40,529 bases of DNA, taken from positions 1-40,529 of IMG/VR virus record IMGVR_UViG_3300010430_000170. The stretch is one strand, 5' to 3'. Positions 1 through 7,139 of the stretch are shown one piece after another (position 1 is the stretch's first letter; each line of letters begins with the position of its first letter). The notes under the pieces were generated by a model. That model was given only the letters and a program-made list of their open reading frames with translations. It was not told the DNA's origin and made no database searches. This DNA comes from a virus. Both the position numbers and the translations under genes were made by a program.

Positions 1-27
1 CTCCTGAAGCGCGAGAAGAGTTCATAG
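1..27 (+). CDS. 3' end of an unseen upstream gene (partial)
   Basis: Frame 1 reads LLKREKSS and then a TAG stop two bases before the next start codon. The tight spacing matches the overlapping style of the following genes, so this is probably the end of an upstream rightward gene. Only eight residues are visible and no function can be given. It could be a chance open frame. Confidence 0.35.
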   Translation, partial: LLKREKSS

Positions 28-29
28 CG

Positions 30-443
30 ATGTTCAACCCGTACCCGGACAACCCGGAAGTTAAGGGCATGAGCGAGACGGCGGTGCAGAACCGTGTGCG
101 CATTCAGTTTTCTGAGGAGCTCGGCGGAGTACTGTTCAGAAACAACAAAGGTGTGGCCACACGAGATGACGGCATCCCAGTACGTTTCGGGCTTGCGAAT
201 GACTCGCAGAAAATGGGTAAAGCGTTACGTAGCGCCGACCTAATTGGTATCAAGCCGGTCCTAATTACGCAGACTATGGTAGGCAAGGTTATCGGCCAGT
301 TCGCTAGCGTCGAAGTGAAGCGCGGCGGCTGGAAGTATAAAGGCACAGAACATGAACAAGGACAGATGGCTTGGGCGAATATGGTGATGGCGAATGGCGG
401 CATCGCGTACTTCTCAAGCGGAGGGGAGAAATTTAATGGGTAA
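30..443 (+). CDS. VRR-NUC domain nuclease
   Basis: Small stand-alone VRR-NUC protein (137 aa), a PD-(D/E)XK-fold nuclease family common in phages beside helicase/primase genes and thought to process branched or damaged DNA. Visible family marks are RNNKG near residue 38, SADLIGI near 69, and the catalytic VEVKR near 97, followed by EQGQMAW and GGIAYF. The size is normal for the phage form. The start at 30 follows the upstream stop by two bases; an internal ATG at 69 is a less likely alternative. The 3' end overlaps the next start by 8 bases, so the genes are translationally coupled. It most likely acts with the primase-helicase at 1002-3383. Confidence 0.88.
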   Translation: MFNPYPDNPEVKGMSETAVQNRVRIQFSEELGGVLFRNNKGVATRDDGIPVRFGLANDSQKMGKALRSADLIGIKPVLITQTMVGKVIGQFASVEVKRGGWKYKGTEHEQGQMAWANMVMANGGIAYFSSGGEKFNG

Positions 444-699
444 CCCGACAGAAGCGGATAGGAGTTTTGCTCAACGTATATACAGCGAGGCTTTTTATTT
501 AGAAAATGAATCTTTTGACGTTAATAAAGCAGCCCAACTCATAGCCGCCCACGTCGCGGAAGAAGTGGAGAAGGCGATGCTTGTTCTAGGCAAGCACTCG
601 GCTATTCAGCATATAACAGGCCCTACGGTTGATATTGTTGCTTGGCAGGAGAAGCCGACTCCACCAAAAGAAAAAAAAGAGGTGAACGGAAATGACTAA
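436..699 (+). CDS. hypothetical small protein
   Basis: 87-aa protein not recognised. ATG at 436 is preferred over an in-frame ATG at 394 because a purine-rich ribosome binding site (GAGGGGAGA) lies just before it and the overlap with the nuclease gene falls to 8 bases. The middle (AAQLIAAHVAEEVEKAM) looks helical; a similar DHVAEEVAKANEW stretch occurs in the protein at 4987-5319. The C-terminus is Lys/Glu-rich. It sits between nuclease and primase-helicase, so a DNA-metabolism accessory role is possible but only inferred. Confidence 0.7.
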   Translation: MGNPTEADRSFAQRIYSEAFYLENESFDVNKAAQLIAAHVAEEVEKAMLVLGKHSAIQHITGPTVDIVAWQEKPTPPKEKKEVNGND

Positions 700-1009
700 C
701 GAAACCAATGCATTAGCAAATATCTTGATGGCGGCATTAGACTGCGCTCGAGTTATCGGCTACAATAAGATGACTCGCCGAGAGATCGCAGAGTATGCAG
801 GGCGAGCGCCTTCAGCTGTGTCCTTCAACGGCGGAGAGATGCCTGAAATCCGTGATGCGGTTATGGAACTGGCAGTAAAATTAGAAGACTTGGACGTTCT
901 AGCGCAAGGTCTGGCTCACCGCCACCCGATCGCTGTGGCCGCACCGGGAGAACTCAAACGTGAGGTCGTTCGCGAGCTTATGGACCAAACGGGAGTAGAA
1001 AATGTTTAA
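692..1009 (+). CDS. small HTH protein, TetR N-terminus-like
   Basis: 105-aa protein. Residues about 15-60 fit a helix-turn-helix with TetR-like spacing (ALDCARVIGYNKMTRREIA, then EYAGRAPSAVSF); the following NGGEMPEIRDAVM resembles the step from recognition helix to next helix in TetR proteins. There is no room for a ligand-binding domain. Such proteins recur next to phage replication genes and may bind DNA as regulators or accessories. The start overlaps the previous stop (ATGACTAA) and its own 3' end overlaps the primase gene by 8 bases. Confidence 0.65.
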   Translation: MTNETNALANILMAALDCARVIGYNKMTRREIAEYAGRAPSAVSFNGGEMPEIRDAVMELAVKLEDLDVLAQGLAHRHPIAVAAPGELKREVVRELMDQTGVENV

Positions 1010-3383
1010 ATCAAACCAGTTCATCTTAGCGAAACTCGTCCCAGACGCTTCGGGCAAGAACCTTAAAATGCCATGTAACGCTTCGGGGGACGTCATTAAC
1101 GCCCTCGACAGCCAGCACTGGATGTCTTACGAACAAGCGGCCGCTGTCGCTTCGACTCGGGAAGACCTCCGTATGGCCTTCGTGTTCACAGAAAAAGACC
1201 CGTATTTCTTTGTGGACATCGACCACTGTCTGATGCCAGACGGTCAGTCGTGGAGCCCTCTAGCCTATCAGCTGATCGACTTATTCCCGGGCGCTTACGT
1301 AGAGGTCAGCCAGTCTAACACAGGGTTGCACATTTTCGGTAGGTACCACGATGTTCCTGACCATGCGTGTAAGAATGTTAAATTAGGACTAGAGTTGTAC
1401 CATAAAGACCGGTTCGTAGTTCTCGGCGGTAACGCTCACGGTGACGTGGAGACGGACTGCACCGTAGCGCTGCGTGACGCGATCAATACGTACTTCCCTC
1501 CTAAAGACAAAAACGCTAAGGGCGAAGCTGAGTGGACGGTCGGCCCGTGTGAGGAGTGGAACGGCCCTGAAGACGATGACGAGCTGGTGCAGCTGGCCAT
1601 CTCTCGCAGAAGTCACAGTGAAATCTTTAACGGAGCTCGCGTTTCGTTCCAAGACCTCTGGGAGCGTAACGTCGATGCATTGGCGGGGGCTTGGCCTCAC
1701 GACCACAACGAATACGACGGTTCGAGTGCTGACATGTCTCTCGCTCAGCGCCTCGCGTTCTGGACTGGTAAAGACTGTGAGCGTATCCGCCGAATCATGG
1801 AGAAATCTGAGCTTAAACGAGACAAGTGGGAGCAGCGCCAGGATTACCTTCCGAGGACGATCATCAGCGCATGTAGCCTACAGACTCAAGTATATGCAGC
1901 TCGTGGCGATAACGAGGACGGCTCTAGTCGCAAGTTCGCTGGCGGGTGGGTCGAGCAAAAAGACATCCCTGAAGTATTCGACGGGTGTGCGTATGTGGTC
2001 GGGGAGCACGCAGCTGTTACGCCTGACGGCTTACGCCTGAAGCCAGAGCAGTTCCGTGTGATGTTTGGCGGCTATAAGTTCAACATCGACGACGGTAAAA
2101 CCACAAGATCTGCGTGGGAGGCGTTCACTGAGTGCCCAACGTGGCGACCGCCAGTAGCACACGCGGTATGTTTCCGCCCAGAGAACCCTGACTTCCTGAT
2201 CGAGGACGGCGGTGAAACTCTGGCTAACATCTACCGCCCCGTATTTAACGACGCTGAGCAAGGCGACGTGTCTAAGTTCCTTCAGCTGATCGAGATGATG
2301 TTCCCTGACGCAGGCGACCGAGCTGTGCTGCTGAACTACATGGCGGCATGTACTCAGTACATCGGTAATAAATTCCAGTGGGCTCCGCTCCTGCAGGGAC
2401 CTGAAGGTAACGGTAAGACGTTCATCACGAACTGCTTGATGGAAACGCTCGGTAAGAAGTACTGCCACGTTGTGAAAGCTTCGGATCTAGCGGGTAACGG
2501 CGCGAAGTTCAACGCTTGGCTGTTCGGTAAGTTATTTGTGGCTATCGAGGAGATCAAGGTCGGGAACAAGTCAGAGATGATGGAAGTCCTGAAGCCACTT
2601 ATCACGAACGAGAAGGAAGAGATCCAAGCCAAGGGTAAAGATCAGTTTACTGCTGATAACCGAGCGAACTTCATTCTGACCTCGAACTATATCGACGCGA
2701 TCAACCTGAAGGCGGACAGCAGGCGTTACGCCCCTCTCATGGCCGGCGCTCAGACGTTCAAGGCAATGATGGAAGCCGGCCTGACGCCGTCGTACTTCGC
2801 TGACCTATGGGACTGGGCTAAAGGTATCCGTAAGTACGAAGGTCAGACACCGGGCTTTAAGCTCATCGCATACTTCCTAGAGAACTTCGAGATCGACGAG
2901 AAGCTAAACCCTGCGACAGCGTGTGTTCGCGCCCCTCAGACATCGAAGCGTGACGAGTTTATTAAAGCGAGTACTGGTAGAGTCGAGCAGGAGATCATTG
3001 AGGCCATTTCTGCAGGTACTCCGGGCTTCAGGGGTGGATGGGTAAGCGCAAGTGCTTTAAACCAGCTCCTGATCGGTCTGAAGCTAAATACTCGCTACAG
3101 TCATGCCAAGCGTAAGCAGCTGATGTTCGAGCTTGGGTTTATTCCACACCCTGCTCTCCCAGATAACGGGCGCACGACACGTAAAGTAGCCCCGCACGGT
3201 GATCGTCCGAGGCTATATGTTAAGGAAGGTTCAGTGGAAGCCGATATGGCAGATCCAGCGCTGATTGCGGCAACGTATGAGAAAATACAGCTCGCAGAGG
3301 ACGGGGTTATTCCGACCCCGCCTTCGGAGGCGAAAGGCCAAGTAGTGCCATTACGTCCTGTTCCGGTGGCTCCTGCGGGTTAG
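1002..3383 (+). CDS. primase-helicase: AEP-like primase plus D5-type SF3 helicase
   Basis: 793-aa replication protein in two parts. The N-terminal part has archaeo-eukaryotic primase-like marks: VDID near residues 71-74 (metal-binding Asp pair), SNTGLHI near 105-111 and LELYHKDRFVVLGG near 130-143. The C-terminal part is a superfamily 3/D5 helicase: Walker A GPEGNGKT near 466, Walker B LFVAIEEIK near 511, and ANFILTSNY near 558 as motif C. It would unwind DNA and lay primers for the family A polymerase encoded at 38057-40318. The last 77 bases overlap tail-to-tail with the leftward gene at 3307. ATG 1002 overlaps the preceding stop and fits the operon. Confidence 0.9.
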   Translation: MFKSNQFILAKLVPDASGKNLKMPCNASGDVINALDSQHWMSYEQAAAVASTREDLRMAFVFTEKDPYFFVDIDHCLMPDGQSWSPLAYQLIDLFPGAYVEVSQSNTGLHIFGRYHDVPDHACKNVKLGLELYHKDRFVVLGGNAHGDVETDCTVALRDAINTYFPPKDKNAKGEAEWTVGPCEEWNGPEDDDELVQLAISRRSHSEIFNGARVSFQDLWERNVDALAGAWPHDHNEYDGSSADMSLAQRLAFWTGKDCERIRRIMEKSELKRDKWEQRQDYLPRTIISACSLQTQVYAARGDNEDGSSRKFAGGWVEQKDIPEVFDGCAYVVGEHAAVTPDGLRLKPEQFRVMFGGYKFNIDDGKTTRSAWEAFTECPTWRPPVAHAVCFRPENPDFLIEDGGETLANIYRPVFNDAEQGDVSKFLQLIEMMFPDAGDRAVLLNYMAACTQYIGNKFQWAPLLQGPEGNGKTFITNCLMETLGKKYCHVVKASDLAGNGAKFNAWLFGKLFVAIEEIKVGNKSEMMEVLKPLITNEKEEIQAKGKDQFTADNRANFILTSNYIDAINLKADSRRYAPLMAGAQTFKAMMEAGLTPSYFADLWDWAKGIRKYEGQTPGFKLIAYFLENFEIDEKLNPATACVRAPQTSKRDEFIKASTGRVEQEIIEAISAGTPGFRGGWVSASALNQLLIGLKLNTRYSHAKRKQLMFELGFIPHPALPDNGRTTRKVAPHGDRPRLYVKEGSVEADMADPALIAATYEKIQLAEDGVIPTPPSEAKGQVVPLRPVPVAPAG

Positions 3384-3957
3384 CCGCTTGACGCTTACGT
3401 GCAAGGGACGCTTCGGCGTCCTTTTTGCGGTTCTCTGGTTTCATGAGCCAGCGCTGACGGCGAATGCGGTTCTTAGCACGCTCAATCTCGGCGTAACTTA
3501 GCTCGCGAGGTGCGTGGTAGTCGAGCTCCTGTGGGATAACCATCAGCGCTTTCTCTGGCGCGAAGTGGTCTGTGATCCATCCATCAGCTCGTTTGTAATA
3601 CGCGCCGATTTCGTCTTGTATAAGGTCGTAGTTCATGTTTAGGTTCTTTCCTTTTAAGTAAAATTTTACGCCATGGTTCAGGCGCCAGTGTGTTGAGCTT
3701 TTCGTGATCCCCGGGTACTCGCGTTCCTCGATGCAGTACCCCGTGCCTGCGCTCAGACCCTCGAGATCAATTAGGTACTTGTGCCTATGCTCGATGATGT
3801 CCCAGTTACGTTTCATCATAGCACACATTTCATCGAAGTCTGGGTCTGACATCAGGTCGCCTCGATCAAGGCAGTAGTAAGCGTAACTAGCGCTCAGGAA
3901 GACCTGAACGCAGTTATAGAGCCCGACGAATACGTCTTTAGGTTCTTGCAGTGTCAC
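3307..3957 (-). CDS. LigA-related protein (NAD-dependent ligase Ia-like N-terminus)
   Basis: 216-aa protein, last gene of the leftward early operon. Residues about 22-50 (ASYAYYCLDRGDLMSDPDFD) match the pattern of the Ia domain of NAD-dependent DNA ligases (aYYxxDxPxxSDxeYD), which binds NMN. No adenylation KxDG motif follows, so it is not a full ligase. Phages carry such DNA-ligase-LigA-related proteins of uncertain role. The C-terminal third is strongly basic (AKNRIRRQRWLMKPENRKKD), as expected for nucleic-acid contact. The gene overlaps the primase-helicase antisense for 77 bp and the upstream gene by ATGA. Confidence 0.65.
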   Translation of the reverse strand: MTLQEPKDVFVGLYNCVQVFLSASYAYYCLDRGDLMSDPDFDEMCAMMKRNWDIIEHRHKYLIDLEGLSAGTGYCIEEREYPGITKSSTHWRLNHGVKFYLKGKNLNMNYDLIQDEIGAYYKRADGWITDHFAPEKALMVIPQELDYHAPRELSYAEIERAKNRIRRQRWLMKPENRKKDAEASLARKRQAANPQEPPEQDVMALLGLSPPKAGSE

Positions 3958-4250
3958 TCCACCCCCTCTGCGAACGTGCGGATCAGTTCGTCTTTAACGA
4001 ATGGTATGACGCTACGGTCTAGGTGAGCGCTGAAATCGTCGACTGACATCTCTTCTTGGCACTTGTGGTCTGTGAAGCCGAACGCTCGGGCGCCCAAAGC
4101 CACACGGTAATCGTACGCTCTGTCCTTGCCATTGCTGTAGTACGTCTTTACGACGCTCGGCTGGCTCAGGTCGAGCTGCTGTCTCGTGAGGGCATTGGTG
4201 TGCTCGTGTCGAGTATACCCGCCGAGTTTCTTAATCATCCAGTTCTTCAT
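3954..4250 (-). CDS. hypothetical protein
   Basis: 98-aa protein not recognised. It contains a run of aromatic and charged residues (KTYYSNGKDRAYDYRVALG) and a C-terminal helical stretch. It overlaps the upstream gene by 20 bases and the downstream one by 4 (ATGA), so it is translated as part of the leftward operon. No signal peptide or membrane segment is seen. Confidence 0.65.
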   Translation of the reverse strand: MKNWMIKKLGGYTRHEHTNALTRQQLDLSQPSVVKTYYSNGKDRAYDYRVALGARAFGFTDHKCQEEMSVDDFSAHLDRSVIPFVKDELIRTFAEGVE

Positions 4251-4596
4251 AAGGTACGGTCTCCGTTTTAATGTGAGTTAGTTTATCGCCGCGACGCTTG
4301 AAGTGGAAAACCTTTTTCCCTTTTACGTAGGTCGCTGCACGGTCGATAGTTTTAGGTATAATGTTTGCCCTCGAAAAGTTGTGCTTCACGAATAGTGGCT
4401 GGTCATCCGACAGCAGGTCTTCTAACACCTGCTCCCATGACGCCACGGGGGTGAATGCGCTATACTCCCGTGCCTCTGGGTGTACCTCACGGTACCAGTT
4501 ACGGCCGTCCCCCATGATGAACCGGGCCAGTATGTACTCCGCCTCCACGACCTCGAGGGTCGTGCGGCCGAATACTCGTTTCAGTGCTTTTATCAT
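4231..4596 (-). CDS. hypothetical protein
   Basis: 121-aa protein not recognised. ATG at 4596 is preferred over an in-frame ATG at 4623: AAGGGA lies about 7 bases before it and it begins four bases after the regulator gene's stop, whereas the upstream start would lie inside that gene. The protein is mixed charge, with a short basic patch (FHFKRRGDKL) near the C-terminus. No membrane segment or known motif is seen. Confidence 0.65.
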   Translation of the reverse strand: MIKALKRVFGRTTLEVVEAEYILARFIMGDGRNWYREVHPEAREYSAFTPVASWEQVLEDLLSDDQPLFVKHNFSRANIIPKTIDRAATYVKGKKVFHFKRRGDKLTHIKTETVPYEELDD

Positions 4597-4600
4597 TGCT

Positions 4601-4984
4601 TTATCCCTTATTTTTATTAGCAAAGGTTCTTGTTAAGTTGACGAGCTGTTTACGTGCAGCCGGGTCTTTAATCTGTTCGAACTCTCGAACGAGGACGCGG
4701 GCGTCAGAGCTGTCATAGAGCACATCTTCTGCGGTTTCATCGTTCTGGATCCCGTCGAAGAAGTAGCTCGCCGGCACCTTCAGGGTTTTACTTACCCTGT
4801 ATAGGCGTGACGCTGAGACTCGGTTCGTCCCGTTCTCGTACTTCTGCACTTGCTGATACGTGATCCCCAGAGCGCTTGCCAGCTTCTCCTGGCTCACTCC
4901 CGCCAGCATGCGGCGTTGCCTGATTCTCTGGCCTACGTGTATGTCGATTCGACTGTCTGGCTCTGTTTTCGTAATTTTGGGCAT
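4601..4984 (-). CDS. XRE/Cro-CI family transcriptional regulator, alphaproteobacterial type
   Basis: 127-aa regulator with a standard HTH_3 domain at residues about 16-72: VGQRIRQRR, then GVSQEKLASALGITYQQVQ, then KYENGTNRVSASRLYRVSKTL. The DIHVG start and QQVQKYENG/NRVSASRL wording is typical of a large alphaproteobacterial family, the best host clue here. The C-terminal tail is helical and charged, with no protease-type (LexA/CI) domain. As the only classical repressor-like protein in the leftward operon, it is the first candidate to bind the GTTCGTAACG sites at 10.4-11.8 kb, but that is inference. TAA to next start is a 4-base gap. Confidence 0.88.
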   Translation of the reverse strand: MPKITKTEPDSRIDIHVGQRIRQRRMLAGVSQEKLASALGITYQQVQKYENGTNRVSASRLYRVSKTLKVPASYFFDGIQNDETAEDVLYDSSDARVLVREFEQIKDPAARKQLVNLTRTFANKNKG

Positions 4985-4986
4985 TT

Positions 4987-5319
4987 CTACTCACTCCCTT
5001 CTGGTGTTGCCGGTAAAGGCCTCCAGCGGGTTGGAGGTGGGTCAATGACTCGACATCCTTGCATACACCATCCAACTATTGCGTGGTATCCAACAAACTG
5101 AATATCGGGTCTGTAGAGTAAGATATGACGCCCATCCTTAGGTGCCGTGCTTATATCCTGCCACTCATTCGCCTTCGCCACTTCCTCTGCAACGTGGTCG
5201 GCTAGGGTTTGAGGCACGTCCCTCATGAAGTTCTCTTTGTACTGCCAAACGCCATTCCTAGAAAGCCTCCAAATTGTGTCAGATAAATCCCTTTGCGCTT
5301 GTGTTGGTCTATGGTTCAT
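4987..5319 (-). CDS. DUF551-like phage protein
   Basis: 110-aa protein. The second half fits the DUF551-type pattern seen in many phages: WQDISTAPKDGRHILLYRP near residues 53-71, then a GYH/GW stretch, ending PTRWRPLPATPEG. The first half is helical (DLSDTIWRLSR; TLADHVAEEVAKANEW). The function of the family is unknown. It begins one base after the stop of the alanine-repeat gene and ends two bases before the regulator start. Confidence 0.7.
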   Translation of the reverse strand: MNHRPTQAQRDLSDTIWRLSRNGVWQYKENFMRDVPQTLADHVAEEVAKANEWQDISTAPKDGRHILLYRPDIQFVGYHAIVGWCMQGCRVIDPPPTRWRPLPATPEGSE

Positions 5320-5940
5320 CTATTCACCCTCCTTAATAACTCGCTCACCTGTACGGCAATATTCTTTTAAAAGCTCTGCTTGGTACGCCCTAGCAGCCCC
5401 CCTAGCAGCAGCCCTAGCAGCAGCCCTAGCAGCATACCAAGCAGTCCTAGCAGCATACCAAGCAGCATTCTCAGCAGCAGCCCAAGCAGCATCCCTAGTA
5501 GCATCCCTAGTAGCAGCCCTAGCAGCATACCAAGCAGCATACCAAGCAGCATCCCTAGTAGCAGCCCTAGCAGCATCCCTAGCAGCAGACCAAGCAGCAG
5601 ACCAAGCAGCATTCAACTCCTCATCAGTTGCCTCTCCATCTGCATGTCTACGAGCTACACGTAAAGCATTTTTGCTACGCTCATCTTCCATTAAATGCTC
5701 AACTTCTTCAGCACAATCCACAGCAAAATGTCGCCATAGGTAATGTGTTTCCTCTGGCGTTGATCTTAATGCCCACAACGCATCATTCAGTCCATTACTC
5801 TCAATAATCTGCCCGATAGTTATCGGCGTATGCTTACCGTATTTTCTAATGCCGCCTAGTGATTTGCAAAGCTTCTTCCATCCGTCTGTGCAAGGTTCGT
5901 GTTTTTTAATCTCTGCTAATGTAAATGTGATTTTGTCCAT
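5320..5940 (-). CDS. alanine-rich tetrapeptide-repeat protein
   Basis: 206-aa protein of a type found in many phages. Residues about 1-110 form a conserved N-terminus (PCTDGWKKL; HTPITIGQIIESNGLNDAL; LWRHFAVDCAEEVEHLMED; ATDEELNAAW). About 18-19 tandem tetrapeptides of form A-A-x-x follow (AAWS, AARD, ATRD, AAWY, AARA, AAEN), then AYQAELLKEYCRTGERV. The four-residue period predicts a long, mostly amphipathic helix with alternating Trp/Tyr and Arg/Asp on one face. At the DNA level this is a 12-bp-unit repeat (about 5385-5625), which creates spurious long frames on both strands. Function unknown. A damaged partial copy of its N-terminus lies just upstream at 5977-6063. Confidence 0.85.
   Translation of the reverse strand: MDKITFTLAEIKKHEPCTDGWKKLCKSLGGIRKYGKHTPITIGQIIESNGLNDALWALRSTPEETHYLWRHFAVDCAEEVEHLMEDERSKNALRVARRHADGEATDEELNAAWSAAWSAARDAARAATRDAAWYAAWYAARAATRDATRDAAWAAAENAAWYAARTAWYAARAAARAAARGAARAYQAELLKEYCRTGERVIKEGE
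5385..5625 (-). repeat. 12-bp-unit coding tandem repeat
   Basis: Degenerate tandem array of 12-bp units (variants of agcagccctagc and agcataccaagc on the plus strand) encoding the A-A-x-x tetrapeptides of the gene at 5320-5940. Units differ mainly in the two variable codons, which suggests expansion and contraction by slippage or unequal recombination under selection to stay in frame. Confidence 0.85.
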
Positions 5941-5968
5941 TTTATTCCTCCATGTATGTTATTTAGTG

Positions 5969-6265
5969 CTACAGATGCCCACAACGCAGCATCCAAACCA
6001 TTGCTTCCAATAACCTGTCCGATTGTAATGGGTGTGTCTTCACCGTACTTCCTAATGCAGCTTCTAAAGAGCTACCAAACACTTCGCTTATTTTCTTAGT
6101 CATCGTTTTCTCCCCATATTCTATGTGCTGTGGTAGCTCAGACCACCACTCTTCACCTTCGTATCGTTCTAACCTATAGAGATTACCCTCATCACTTAAA
6201 GCGACAATTTTCCCACCATCTGTTATCATGTTCACAAAAGTGATAGGTACCAGCTTGTTACTCAT
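5969..6265 (-). CDS. hypothetical protein with a frameshifted C-terminus
   Basis: 98-aa frame. The first ~55 residues (MSNKLVPITFVNMITDGGKI, then EGNLYRLERYEGEEWWSELP) look like an ordinary small soluble protein. From about residue 56 (MTKKISEVFGSSLEAAL) the frame enters DNA homologous to the N-terminus of the downstream alanine-repeat protein, but its last ~28 residues read that DNA out of frame. The gene is probably an intact short protein joined to a decayed duplicate; its true end may once have been near residue 53. Function unknown. Confidence 0.55.
   Translation of the reverse strand: MSNKLVPITFVNMITDGGKIVALSDEGNLYRLERYEGEEWWSELPQHIEYGEKTMTKKISEVFGSSLEAALGSTVKTHPLQSDRLLEAMVWMLRCGHL
5977..6063 (-). 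pseudogene. frameshifted partial copy of the alanine-repeat protein N-terminus
   Basis: Plus-strand 5977-6063 aligns without gaps to 5771-5857 at roughly three quarters identity. Read leftward in the homologous frame it encodes IRKYGEDTPITIGQVIGSNG followed by LDAALWA, against IRKYGKHTPITIGQIIESNG and LNDALWA in the intact gene. That frame has a stop just upstream and no start, and the current open frame uses another register. This is a tandem partial duplication inactivated by a frameshift. Confidence 0.75.
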
Positions 6266-6268
6266 TTC

Positions 6269-6496
6269 TTAAATCTCCATTACTAGGGTTTGTCTGTGCC
6301 CAAGAGAGCGGCCTTGCGAGGTGAAGTCTTCGCGCAGCAGTGTAGCTTTCTTGAGGTTCGGGTTCTCGAGCAGGATGCCTCGGGCTTGTGCCTTCGATAC
6401 CTTCACATAGATCGGCTTGCCCGTGCCCTGTCCGCGCACCAGGAATGTCTCGTGGCTTGAGAGTTGCTTGTTGATAGCGGCTAGTACTGTTTGCAT
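6269..6496 (-). CDS. hypothetical small basic protein
   Basis: 75-aa protein not recognised. It begins with ATG in a TAATG overlap with the upstream gene, so this frame is preferred over a longer competing one ending at 6258. The sequence is compact and basic (VRGQGTGKPIYVKVSKAQAR) with predicted beta content and no membrane segment. Confidence 0.65.
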   Translation of the reverse strand: MQTVLAAINKQLSSHETFLVRGQGTGKPIYVKVSKAQARGILLENPNLKKATLLREDFTSQGRSLGHRQTLVMEI

Positions 6497-6885
6497 TACT
6501 TCTCGACCTCCACTGTGTGGTCAAGCTGAACGTGACCGATTAGCTTGTCAGTGTCCGCGAAGTACACCTCGCAACCCTTGCCGTAGCAAAAGTGCGGCTT
6601 GAGGTCGTCGTCTTCGAACTCTCCCATTTCAGGGTATTTGGTTGAAGGCATGATAGTTTTAATATTCTCGCGAGTTTCGCCCAGTGCCACCCACTCAGTC
6701 TCTTCAGTGAACTCGACGAGGGCAGCATCTACCGCGATGTCTTTTAGGTTGTCAGCGGCTCTGCACAGCTCGTCAGCGACTTCAACAGGTAAGTTGGTCG
6801 TCTCGGCGTTCTGTATGATATTATTTAGCGCTAGAGCCATGCCTTCGATGTCCTCGTAGCGGATTGCAGTTACTGTGTGTCTCAT
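6496..6885 (-). CDS. C2H2 zinc-finger-containing small protein
   Basis: 129-aa protein. The C-terminal part has a textbook C2H2 finger: C100-x4-C105-x3-F-x5-L-x2-H118-x4-H123. The N-terminal ~60 residues are helical and acidic (IEGMALALNNII; ADELCRAADNLKDIAV). A single finger can bind DNA, RNA or protein; the acidic partner region argues against simple DNA binding. It overlaps its neighbours by TAATG and ATGA. Function unknown; the finger is seen directly, its role is inference. Confidence 0.72.
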   Translation of the reverse strand: MRHTVTAIRYEDIEGMALALNNIIQNAETTNLPVEVADELCRAADNLKDIAVDAALVEFTEETEWVALGETRENIKTIMPSTKYPEMGEFEDDDLKPHFCYGKGCEVYFADTDKLIGHVQLDHTVEVEK

Positions 6886-7139
6886 AGGGCTACCTCCTGA
6901 TTGTGCTCGTCGTATACAGTCTTACCTGCCATGAAGTGGTCGTGACATAGGTCATCGAATAGGAACGTCCCGACCTTTTCGTTTGCGTAGCGTAGTGCGC
7001 GGCGTTCGTCGATAGCCTCTTGCCCTAGCATCAGCGGCGTTGTGAGTTCGTCCGCCTTGTCTTGGATCTGTATGCCCTGCCCGCCCATCACGCTGATGAC
7101 TGCGTACTTGTTGCTTTCTGTAATTACTGTTTGTTGCAT
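6882..7139 (-). CDS. hypothetical protein
   Basis: 85-aa protein not recognised. It shows a hydrophobic beta-like start (NKYAVISVMGGQGIQIQD) followed by a charged helix (GQEAIDERRALRYANEKVG) and FLFDDLCHDHF. ATGA overlap with the downstream gene and TAATG overlap with the upstream one place it firmly in the operon. Confidence 0.65.
   Translation of the reverse strand: MQQTVITESNKYAVISVMGGQGIQIQDKADELTTPLMLGQEAIDERRALRYANEKVGTFLFDDLCHDHFMAGKTVYDEHNQEVAL

Noticed and set aside
394-435. Earlier start for the gene at 436.
   Set aside because: It would overlap the nuclease gene by 50 bases, while a good ribosome binding site stands before 436.
1474-2040. 188-aa frame inside the primase-helicase gene.
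   Set aside because: Ser/Arg/Leu-rich shadow of the main frame; no start signal.
5367-5743. Long open frames on both strands rich in Leu/Gly or Pro/Ser, and a repeat pattern that could be mistaken for a CRISPR array.
   Set aside because: They are alternate readings of the 12-bp repeat of the alanine-repeat gene; units are too short and have no spacers.
6258-6524. 88-aa minus-strand frame overlapping the gene at 6269.
   Set aside because: The 75-aa frame starts in a TAATG junction; the longer frame is Arg/Pro-rich and uncoupled.
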